Positions 62,301 to 64,000 of a stretch of DNA of 64,000 nt are shown here, piece after piece. Origin of the DNA: Chrysomallon squamiferum (lineage: Eukaryota > Mollusca > Gastropoda > Neomphalida > Peltospiridae). Each line of letters starts with the position of its first letter. The stretch's first letter is position 1. The position numbers and the translations under genes were made by a program. The notes under the pieces were generated by a model. It worked only from the letters and a program-made list of their open reading frames with translations, did not search any database and had not been told where the DNA came from. The stretch covers positions 19,188,698 to 19,252,697 of the forward strand of contig CM022670.1 in NCBI GenBank assembly GCA_012295275.1. Reading direction: 5' to 3'.

Positions 62301-63086
62301 ATCTTCTTTTTCTGCTTAGCTGTTTCTGGGTTTTAATTGTGCCTTTAAAATCAAATTTGAAAATAATAAAACTGGTGACGAATTTTGATATGATATATTT
62401 TTATTTCAACCTTTTAAAATTCACATTTCTTTTCAATCTGATTACAATTTTTATTTTTATAACTTCATCTTCTTTTAATTTTTTATTTCATTGTACTATT
62501 TATTTTATATATATTTTTAATTCTAATTTGTTTATTTATTACTCTTTTAATTTCAATTTTGGTTTCATTTCCTTTGCTTTTTATTTTTATTTAATAATAT
62601 TTTGTATTACTTTTTTCTATTTCATTTCACAAAATCTTAGAATTTATCTGTACACTTTAATTTCCTGTTTTAAATTTAAATTACTTTATTTTTAAAACAT
62701 CCTTGATTTGATTTGATTTTATCTTTCTATTTTGATTTCCTCTTTTATACTTTTTTTTTCATTCCATTTTATTTTTATTATTATTATTATTATTATTATT
62801 ACTAATATTATTATGCCTTTATTATTATTAATTTTTTTTTTTATATCTCACTTCATTTTATTTGGTTTTGCATTACTATGTCACTCTTACCATCTTTTGA
62901 TACTGAAAAATCTTCAGATCCTTCTCCTGACAGCCAAATCTGGACTGAACCAGTTTTATCTGGATCATACACATCCACGGCAAAAACACTCAATCCAGGC
63001 TGCTTGTTTTCTGGAACTGTCTTGCTGTAGAAACTGCTGACAAACTTTGGTGGAGTGTCATTCTCATCTAAGAGTGTTATTCTAAC
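1..63086 (-). CDS. FAT4: Fat/FAT4-type giant protocadherin gene, 14 internal exons, partial at both ends
   Basis: A type I membrane cadherin expected at the cell surface as receptor/ligand for Dachsous, acting in planar cell polarity and upstream of Hippo signalling (family knowledge). The 14 exons sum to 7634 nt (2544 codons plus 2 nt) with no stop or frame break. Introns in transcription order are about 548, 2809, 20849, 260, 23577, 668, 616, 771, 356, 215, 1497, 3021 and 265 bp, all GT-AG. Domains in window numbering: about 18 EC repeats (residues 16-1908), a Fat-type membrane-proximal domain (about 1909-2098), EGF1-4 (about 2100-2267), LamG1 (about 2272-2450), EGF5 (end of exon 13) and the start of LamG2 (2505 onward). 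The EGF-LamG-EGF-LamG order separates it from FAT1/2/3 and from Dachsous, which lacks EGF and LamG. Start codon, signal peptide, transmembrane segment and tail are outside the window. The orthology call is by architecture, so the symbol is provisional. Confidence 0.9.
234..267. repeat. TA microsatellite
   Basis: Near-perfect TA tract with one interruption, in intron 13. Confidence 0.9.
387..700 (-). CDS. FAT4: FAT4-like exon 13: end of LamG1 and EGF5
   Basis: Residues 2400-2504 plus one base. It starts NNNLKGKSLSIGG, passes FVGCLHSFTVNG (the conserved C-terminal LamG strand with its cysteine) and ends in EGF5: SCSAGLCQNGGTCSDEW then CSCSNKYMGRHCEQ. EGF5 keeps six cysteines and the O-fucose consensus (CQNGGTC). 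The acceptor is TTTTTACAG|AAACAA and the donor GAACAAG|GTATTT, phase 2 in and 1 out. Confidence 0.93.
1136..1673. mobile_element. MITE-like non-autonomous element with terminal inverted repeats
   Basis: The left end reads CAGTGGTACCTTGATTTATG with the matching stretch continuing through GAGT at 1158. The right end (1642-1673), read on the minus strand, carries TACCTTGATTTATGAGT preceded by a second degenerate copy (GTACCTCAATTT). The 17-base inner match is exact. The left end is followed by sequence rich in CTCAT/TTCGTTCC, typical of a widespread class of GTACC-ended DNA transposon remnants in animals. No transposase frame lies inside about 540 bp. A TA precedes the left end, but no clear target duplication is seen at the right end. 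Confidence 0.55.
3022..3104. repeat. Compound CT/CA microsatellite
   Basis: About 29 CT units followed directly by about 11 CA units with one CG interruption, in intron 12. Confidence 0.95.
3447..3713. repeat. Diverged minisatellite beside exon 12 donor
   Basis: About nine copies of a 27-30 bp unit resembling GAAAATACTAATATTAATCA with a variable CAACTAACT spacer. Copies differ by substitutions and small deletions. Confidence 0.8.
3722..3825 (-). CDS. FAT4: FAT4-like exon 12: middle of LamG1
   Basis: Residues 2366-2399 plus two bases, reading GVTLMVKRCPPDLAVCEDC and then SSCYQYLTDSSG. It continues the laminin G domain of exon 11 (WHQVEVKKQGQ-GVTLMVKRC) and adds four cysteines, more than a standard LamG strand carries. 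The acceptor is ATATTACAG|GGTGTT and the donor TCTGG|GTAAGT, phase 0 in and 2 out. A diverged minisatellite starts within about 15 bases of the donor. Confidence 0.9.
3826..5322 (-). other. Intron 11 (1.5 kb)
   Basis: Includes AAAT and AAT runs (3868-3918, 4015-4035), a GT-rich stretch (4500-4750) and a more complex section (4790-5060) with no recognised gene. Confidence 0.6.
5323..7073 (-). CDS. FAT4: FAT4-like exon 11: last cadherin repeat, Fat membrane-proximal domain, EGF1-4, start of LamG1
   Basis: Residues 1782-2365, 1751 bp. It ends the seventeenth repeat (LEDVNDNGPQF) and contains the eighteenth, the last (RVLENQRSG, QLDREVTPV, MDENDSPPES). About 190 residues of the Fat-specific membrane-proximal domain follow (about 1909-2098, with several NxS/T sites). 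EGF1 has a roughly 30-residue insert between its third and fourth cysteines. EGF2 follows, then EGF3 with the calcium-type DVNEC start and CINTKGSFYC hydroxylation pattern, then EGF4. All four have C-x4-T-C, the O-fucose consensus. LamG1 starts near residue 2272 (SRGFNEGSYILHSS). The acceptor is TTTATAG|GATCAT and the donor GGACAG|GTAAGT. Confidence 0.95.
7289..9533 (-). CDS. FAT4: FAT4-like exon 10: large exon with seven cadherin repeats
   Basis: Residues 1034-1781 plus one base, 2245 bp uninterrupted. It completes the tenth repeat (DKNDNPSKF), contains six full repeats and nearly all of a seventh. Linkers in order are DENDNAPFF, DANDHPPVF, DVNNHAPVF, DINDNPPLF, GVNEFYPKF and DSNDPPVF. The GVNEFYPKF linker has lost its first aspartate and the ND pair. 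The second repeat has a longer loop between strands (SMAYVHTAEGPSPANRHS) instead of LDRE. One repeat has ASDKDDGIDG, a Four-jointed-type serine position. The acceptor is CACCTTCAG|GGTTCA and the donor AAACAG|GTTAGT. Large fused exons of this kind are common in Fat genes. Confidence 0.95.
9534..9889 (-). other. Intron 9 (356 bp)
   Basis: AT-rich intron with canonical GTGAGT donor and CAG acceptor. Nothing else is seen. Confidence 0.7.
9890..10510 (-). CDS. FAT4: FAT4-like exon 9: end of eighth, ninth and most of tenth cadherin repeat
   Basis: Residues 827-1033. The eighth repeat ends ITMLVNNGQRPVF, without the DXNDNAP linker. The ninth repeat has ILENSPVHK but its DXD stretch is replaced by KATTTRTNK. 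It then has VIDYETSQN and a normal DVNDNAPRF. The tenth repeat begins TIQENVGKGT, KAADADSGDNGR, NIVDREGYDYY. The acceptor is TATTTCAG|GGCACC and the donor ATCTG|GTGAGT, phase 0 both sides. Together with exon 8 this forms a linker with none of its calcium ligands. Confidence 0.92.
10511..11281 (-). other. Intron 8 (771 bp)
   Basis: Contains a 74-bp segment (10836-10909) that recurs at 13466-13550 in intron 5, plus a T run near 11191-11208. Otherwise AT-rich. Confidence 0.65.
10836..10909. repeat. Dispersed repeat pair, copy 1
   Basis: Closely matches 13466-13550: both contain TGAATCTGA(C/T)TTTCATTTC, then ACTCTTCAGAAT and TATTTTGATAATTAATTTCT or nearly so. Same orientation, 2.6 kb apart. Confidence 0.7.
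11282..11469 (-). CDS. FAT4: FAT4-like exon 8: core of eighth, calcium-motif-poor cadherin repeat
   Basis: Residues 764-826. It has DFVLGVTAVDPDVGSNGNV, then SLSGRDANKFQINAKTG, ITAAQRLSGARTPYNF and VTAADQ. The DXD stretch (DPDVGSNGN) is intact, so calcium can bind at the preceding linker, but the LDRE motif is replaced by LSGARTP. The acceptor is TTTTAG|GAGATT and the donor GACCAG|GTTTGT. The donor is slightly weak. Phase is 1 in and 0 out. Confidence 0.9.
11470..12085 (-). other. Intron 7 (616 bp)
   Basis: Almost entirely A/T with AAT and AAAT runs. No gene or structured element is seen. Confidence 0.7.
12086..12336 (-). CDS. FAT4: FAT4-like exon 7: most of seventh cadherin repeat
   Basis: Residues 680-763 plus one base. 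It runs YSLADSKGERFTIYPDSG, then LDREQYDKYHL, ATDRGIPPQS and DDANDNAPQF. It then enters the eighth repeat, where the normal xENxxxG motif is replaced by ILDPTNTG, so the XEX calcium ligand is absent. The acceptor is TTTATAG|TTACAG and the donor ACACAG|GTAAAA, with phases 2 in and 1 out. Confidence 0.9.
12337..13004 (-). other. Intron 6 (668 bp)
   Basis: Dominated by a TG microsatellite (12418-12511), which lies in the 5'-distal half of the intron relative to transcription. The remainder is A/T-rich with no coding signal. Confidence 0.7.
12418..12511. repeat. TG microsatellite
   Basis: Roughly 40 TG units with ATGT interruptions, in intron 6. Confidence 0.95.
13005..13188 (-). CDS. FAT4: FAT4-like exon 6: cadherin repeat boundary after 23.6-kb intron
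   Basis: Residues 619-679 plus two bases. It completes the sixth full repeat (TIHVKVQDVNDHAPVF) and begins the seventh (GHVMEGKLANTE, KATDSDEGANAQIV). The acceptor TTATTATAG|GTAACC lies at the edge of a TTA/TTG microsatellite. The donor is most likely ATTGT|GTATGT, because only that choice keeps frame with exon 7 and gives AQIVYSLADS. Phases are 1 in and 2 out. The donor is the least certain boundary in the gene because GT dinucleotides repeat here. Confidence 0.85.
13191..13285. repeat. AAT/AAC microsatellite forming the exon 6 acceptor tract
   Basis: AAT and AACAAT units on the plus strand. On the transcribed strand they read TTA/TTG and occupy the polypyrimidine-tract position of the 23.6-kb intron. 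Confidence 0.85.
13466..13550. repeat. Dispersed repeat pair, copy 2
   Basis: Partner of 10836-10909, with about ten substitutions and a small insertion. Confidence 0.7.
17281..17342. repeat. CA microsatellite
   Basis: Interrupted CA tract in intron 5. Confidence 0.9.
18494..18522. repeat. T homopolymer
   Basis: A run of about 29 T. On the minus strand this could be the A tail of an old retroposed sequence. Confidence 0.85.
19800..19945. repeat. Possible tRNA-related repeat remnant
   Basis: The plus strand has GTAGTCTAATGGGC (A-box-like) near 19890 and GTGAGTTCTCAAAAC (B-box-like) near 19930. GGGATTTAATCC at 19810 also looks like a reversed B box. No intact cloverleaf is evident. Confidence 0.25.
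22160..22390. other. GC-richer island in intron 5
   Basis: About 230 bp with near-balanced composition, including CAGCCAGCCCCTCAGGCTAA and TGCCCCCACAGGCAGGCAG. It has a 62-codon minus-strand open frame but no recognisable protein and no domain. It could be an old element or a regulatory island. Confidence 0.3.
23492..23671. repeat. Perfect 14-bp inverted repeat spanning 180 bp
   Basis: TGATGTAACAAATG at 23492-23505 and its reverse complement at 23658-23671. The enclosed 152 bp is more GC-rich than the surrounding intron. It could be the ends of a short inverted-repeat element or a paired regulatory site. Confidence 0.6.
26414..26440. repeat. A homopolymer with GAAAA tail
   Basis: About 27 A followed by GAAAA units. 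Confidence 0.85.
27839..27902. repeat. TTTA microsatellite and T run
   Basis: About eight TTTA units, then a T run of about 18, in intron 5. Confidence 0.85.
28890..29360. promoter_or_regulatory. Candidate intronic enhancer or conserved island
   Basis: Unlike the surrounding AT simple sequence, this stretch has high complexity, few homopolymers, several TAATTG/TTAATTA homeodomain-type cores and an 8-bp inverted pair (GACCATCG at 29137, CGATGGTC at 29199). No open frame or RNA structure is recognised. The assignment is inference from composition only. Confidence 0.3.
30670..30910. repeat. Diverged minisatellite
   Basis: About five copies of a 45-50 bp unit built around AGCCAGTGAGATGA, then TGTTAATTACTGAAAA and a CTAAAT spacer. 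A flank (AATGAGGCCCATGAGGC, from about 30630) also recurs at 33787. Confidence 0.75.
32023..32170. repeat. Dispersed repeat family, copy 1
   Basis: Shares with 59949-60102 the blocks GTGTCATAAAT, AAACAC(T/C)AGACAAA, TGTCGCC, TTC(A/T)(C/T)TAAAAGAG, TAACA and a tail resembling AAACAAACACAAT. The orientation is the same. Confidence 0.7.
33250..33320 (+). repeat. Possible degenerate tRNA-derived SINE head
   Basis: GTGACTGTAATTCAGTGG resembles a tRNA A box with upstream stem. Downstream AAGGTAAGAAGATCATTAAT is at the distance of a decayed B box. Too diverged to be a functional tRNA. Confidence 0.3.
33780..33955. repeat. Dispersed relative of the 30.7-kb minisatellite
   Basis: Contains CAATGAGGCCCAAGAGGC, a CCCAATGACATGTCACTTCA segment and GGCAATGGATAACATCTTAA with TTATTTAGTCTGAAAAA. 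These follow the same order as the flank and unit at 30630-30910. Confidence 0.6.
34900..34934. repeat. GT microsatellite
   Basis: About 17 GT units. Confidence 0.95.
36766..37687 (-). CDS. FAT4: FAT4-like exon 5: three cadherin repeats
   Basis: Residues 312-618, 922 bp without an intron. It opens with DVNDCAPEF, the end of the third repeat. Two complete repeats follow (linkers DANDNSPIF and DINDCTPAF), then most of a sixth (FVQENMHSLP, TAQDEDSAVNSH, LDREVLSEY, AKDSG). All calcium motifs (XEX, DRE/DYE, DXND, DXD) are intact. The two DxNDC linkers carry cysteine in place of the usual N. The acceptor is TTTTCCAG|GTTGAC and the donor TTCAG|GTAAGA, with phase 1 out into a 23.6-kb intron. The next exon begins GNPRLTGTG, a normal continuation of AKDSG. 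Confidence 0.93.
37948..38138 (-). CDS. FAT4: FAT4-like exon 4: core of third complete cadherin repeat
   Basis: Residues 248-311. It reads INSDIQYSLVGGD, then FDIGRQNGTI, SLDREDISTYSL and MATDQSEPPSS, covering the standard motifs of the middle of an EC repeat. The acceptor is TTTTTACAG|GA and the donor GCAAAA|GTAATT. Phase 1 in joins exon 3 as SG-INSD. Phase 0 out joins exon 5, which opens VDIKLKDVNDCAPEF, only 260 bp downstream. Confidence 0.92.
41246..41293. repeat. GT microsatellite
   Basis: About 23 uninterrupted GT units in intron 3. Confidence 0.95.
43254..43277. repeat. CA microsatellite
   Basis: About 12 CA units. Confidence 0.9.
44735..45030. repeat. Diverged tandem duplication (period about 170-180 bp)
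   Basis: Two copies share GTCCAGG, GTGAT(C/A)TGACGACTTTA(C/T)T, TTTATTACTATTT(A/C)AT and TCAAATA, in the same order. Confidence 0.65.
45085..45285. repeat. Diverged minisatellite
   Basis: Repeated ATTAGTAAAATAAAGATTAC with a TGTTATTAT spacer, period roughly 28-40 bp, about six copies. Confidence 0.7.
46145..46236. repeat. GA microsatellite
   Basis: About 46 uninterrupted GA units. Any frame through it encodes only RE/ER repeats and is not a gene. GA-rich satellites continue to about 46470. Confidence 0.97.
46735..47110. repeat. Diverged tandem duplication (period about 177 bp)
   Basis: AGCTGTAGAA at 46789 and 46966 is followed in both copies by TTCTTTTAAC, TTCAAATTA and AATTATTTTTAAC, then GTAATCC/ATAATCA and TTATTTGTAA. 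Confidence 0.75.
47600..47800. repeat. Diverged tandem duplication (period about 145 bp)
   Basis: ACCTTGTAATGATTATTGTT at 47611 and ACCTTGTAATAATTATTGTT at 47756, each with related flanks. Confidence 0.65.
48879..48934. repeat. AAAT then AAT microsatellite
   Basis: AAAT units followed by about ten AAT units. Confidence 0.85.
49068..49116. repeat. TA microsatellite
   Basis: About 24 TA units. Confidence 0.95.
49208..49230. promoter_or_regulatory. Heat-shock-element-like array (five alternating TTC/GAA units)
   Basis: TTC, GAA, TTC, GAA and TTC occur at 49208, 49213, 49218, 49223 and 49228. They are exactly 5 bp apart and alternately inverted, the HSF trimer-binding pattern. It lies deep in intron 3, with no nearby transcript start known. 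It could equally be a chance 10-bp tandem repeat. Confidence 0.3.
49852..49881. repeat. A13/T17 palindromic tract
   Basis: Thirteen A followed directly by about 17 T, a perfect inverted repeat able to form a hairpin or cruciform. Confidence 0.85.
50407..50433. repeat. T homopolymer
   Basis: About 27 T followed by GTTGTTG. Confidence 0.9.
51853..51990. repeat. GGAT/GAAT degenerate tetranucleotide tract
   Basis: Runs of GGATGA, AATGAATG, GGATTAAT and GATGGATG units. Confidence 0.75.
54045..54560. repeat. Three-copy diverged tandem repeat (unit about 140-170 bp)
   Basis: ATTCCTCCCC occurs at 54045, 54184 and 54352. Each copy continues with a GAAAGT-like block, (A/T)TTTTTGAAGTTGAC or similar, TGCTTTTAA and an A run. 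The A run is followed by TATACAACAAAGCAACACAT and AGATGTTAAAAATTAAA. The third copy is interrupted by a TA microsatellite (54477-54530). Confidence 0.75.
55541..55635. repeat. TAC and AAAT microsatellites
   Basis: Seven TAC units followed by TAA units and later about eight AAAT units. Confidence 0.85.
56213..56358. repeat. Dispersed repeat pair, copy 1
   Basis: Matches 59194-59345: AACAGTTTAAGCAGTA, then TGTTGG(A/G)TGTGAAAGTG, CCAGTATAATAACA and ATTGAATGT in the same order and spacing. Confidence 0.75.
58907..58940. repeat. A-rich tract beside exon 3 donor
   Basis: About 24 A, G, then A-rich sequence, located 48-80 bp downstream of the exon 3 donor on the transcribed strand. Confidence 0.85.
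58988..59189 (-). CDS. FAT4: FAT4-like exon 3: cadherin repeat boundary
   Basis: Residues 181-247 plus one base. It holds the last strands of the second full repeat (VVAKDGGSPQ through DVNDNTPVF) and the start of the third (SQEMWEDAKIG, then SATDVDSG). The acceptor is TTATTCTAG|GTTCAG and the donor TTCTG|GTATGT. It contributes GSPQRSSSVTV, the standard cadherin G-strand approach. It is followed in the gene by a 20.8-kb intron. The next exon begins GINSDIQYS, which reads on correctly, so no coding exon appears to be missing between them. Confidence 0.9.
59194..59345. repeat. Dispersed repeat pair, copy 2, abutting exon 3 acceptor
   Basis: Partner of 56213-56358. Begins within 5 bases of exon 3, so the intron's 3' end is made from repeat-derived sequence. 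Confidence 0.75.
59949..60102. repeat. Dispersed repeat family, copy 2
   Basis: Partner of 32023-32170, 28 kb away in intron 2. Ordered block similarity over about 150 bp shows a common mobile or duplicated origin. Confidence 0.7.
61205..61240 (-). repeat. Possible tRNA-type A box of a decayed SINE
   Basis: The minus strand reads GGCTTTGGTTCAGTGGTTAA, a good A-box match (TGGTTCAGTGG). No clear B box follows, so this is at best an old SINE fragment. Confidence 0.3.
61745..61835. repeat. Purine-rich A/GA tract
   Basis: An A run then GAGA/AGAAAG units in intron 2. The minus strand is a long CT/T-rich stretch, so open frames there are artefacts. Confidence 0.85.
61999..62342 (-). CDS. FAT4: FAT4-like exon 2: two partial cadherin repeats with RKRR motif
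   Basis: Residues 66-180. It completes the first full repeat (ending DENDNDPKF) and begins the second (FDIPEDTNIG, then SASDDDEDSNGQ). The LDRE calcium motif of the first repeat is replaced by LSRKRRSS, a basic stretch resembling a furin site. The acceptor is TTTAAAG|GC and the donor GAAGAG|GTGAGG. Phases are 1 in and 0 out. The serine in SASDDD sits where Four-jointed phosphorylates Fat repeats in Drosophila. Confidence 0.9.
62343..62890 (-). other. Intron 1 (548 bp)
   Basis: Very T-rich on the plus strand, with an ATT microsatellite near 62776-62805. No coding potential is seen. The long plus-strand open frame here is low complexity and rich in F, I and L, so it is not a gene. Confidence 0.7.
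62891..63086 (-). CDS. FAT4: FAT4-like exon 1 of window: cadherin repeat boundary
   Basis: Residues 1-65 plus one base. It opens with the final strand of a cadherin repeat ending in LDENDTPPKF, then starts the next repeat (KTVPENKQPG, with the XEX calcium ligand). The acceptor is TTTCAG|GTTAGA and the donor GATG|GTAAGAG. The exon enters in phase 0 and leaves in phase 1, which fits exon 2. It starts mid-repeat, so at least one more exon must lie upstream of the window. The repeat's usual acidic DXD stretch is present in altered form (VYDPDKTG). Confidence 0.9.
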
Positions 63087-64000
63087 CTGAAAAATACAAT
63101 AGAAACCTTTAATATGCATTCAAAAAAATTCTGTTTTGTGAATTATAATAAAAATAATTATAAAATTTCAAAAAATGAATGACTGTTCATAAAAAAAAAA
63201 AAAAAATCAGTGCGGCATATTTTTATTTCCAACATAAAACTTCTTTTTTTTTTCGGTAATAAAGTGACAGTATGTAAAGTGACAATATTACTATCAGTCT
63301 ATAAGCTGTTCTTGCTGTGGATAATTTATATCATGCTTTGTTCAGAGATTTCAAACATCCTAGGTACATTAAAATTTTGCCCCAGACAGGATAATTGATA
63401 AGCAGTAAGGAATATTTTTTATGCACTTTGTCACAATGATTAAAACTTAAACCATGATTTTTGGTACAACAGGTGTGTGACACTGGATCGGTTAAAGTTG
63501 CCTGTTAAGTTAAATGTTTTTATATCACAATAATAACGCACATCAATAAACAATATTTTATTAACAATTAGCATCTCCACAAATTAATGGTTAAATAGTG
63601 ATGTAGCATATTAGCAATTCTATGAATTTGTTTAATGGTTAATGCTGTTGTGTGATGAAATTCAAGGATTTTTTTCAGTATGTTACATACAGGTATTTTG
63701 ATAATATTCAAATTTGGTACATTTTGGTACATTTTGGTACATTTTTTGTTGTTGTTTGTTGTTTCTTATGTTTTTTTGAGGCTGCAACATTGTTACAGCG
63801 TAAATAATGCTTTTGAAATTATTTCAGAAAAACAAATTGTTTTAAACAACTACTTAGCTATATATAGTACAGTTGAAAAAAAAATCAATATAAATGCAAC
63901 AAATTAAAGGGCTGTTTAAATATAATTAAATGTAATGAAATATTAAATACAGTAAAATAACAATGTGAAATAAAACTGTTCAAGTTACTTATTAGTAAAG
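63087..64000 (-). other. Intron upstream of exon 1 of window
   Basis: No cadherin-like coding sequence is visible on either strand. The stretch is AT-rich, with short A and T runs and a short direct repeat (TTTGGTACA about three times, 63713-63740). It is probably part of a longer intron. Confidence 0.6.

Noticed and set aside
62147-62695. 182-codon plus-strand open frame
   Set aside because: It overlaps exon 2 antisense and continues into T-rich intron. The composition is F/I/L low complexity. Exon 2 on the other strand is clearly real.
1-63086. Assignment as Dachsous, Celsr/Flamingo or FAT1-3
   Set aside because: Dachsous lacks EGF and LamG. Celsr has far fewer cadherin repeats and a GPCR region. 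FAT1-3 have a single LamG, whereas here a second LamG begins after EGF5.
1-64000. CRISPR array, bacterial operon or viral element
   Set aside because: The sequence is a spliced animal gene. The repeats are microsatellites and minisatellites without spacer structure, and no viral gene is recognisable.

Overview
The window holds one gene on the minus strand and little else. Fourteen consecutive coding exons between 63086 and 1 join in a single open frame, with GT-AG splice sites and matching phases at all 13 junctions. They encode about 2544 residues of a giant Fat-type protocadherin. Both ends are outside the window: the upstream exons lie beyond 64000, and the second laminin G domain, the transmembrane segment and the cytoplasmic tail lie beyond position 1.

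Protein layout in transcription order: the last strand of one cadherin repeat, about 18 complete cadherin (EC) repeats, a membrane-proximal Fat-type domain, four EGF modules, a laminin G domain, a fifth EGF and the start of a second laminin G. The order EGF - LamG - EGF - LamG after the cadherins is that of Drosophila Fat and vertebrate FAT4, not of FAT1/2/3 (one LamG). If the full protein has the family's usual 34 repeats, this window carries EC17 to EC34. Fat/FAT4 proteins bind Dachsous/DCHS cadherins on neighbouring cells and control planar cell polarity and Hippo growth signalling.

Genome layout: 1-13188 is exon-rich (nine exons in 13 kb, including uninterrupted exons of 2245 and 1751 bp). 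Then come a 23.6-kb intron (13189-36765), two close exons (36766-38138), a 20.8-kb intron (38139-58987) and three exons (58988-63086). The introns are very AT-rich. They contain microsatellites, diverged minisatellites, pairs of dispersed repeats, one terminal-inverted-repeat element and a few islands of higher complexity that could be enhancers. I found no second protein-coding gene, transposase, reverse transcriptase, rRNA or convincing intact tRNA.

Organism: clearly an animal. The AT-rich sequence, introns above 20 kb, dense CA/GA/TA microsatellites and a Fat protein that is neither vertebrate-like nor insect-like in detail suggest a lophotrochozoan, most plausibly a mollusc such as a cephalopod. 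This is inference from style and is not proved by the sequence.
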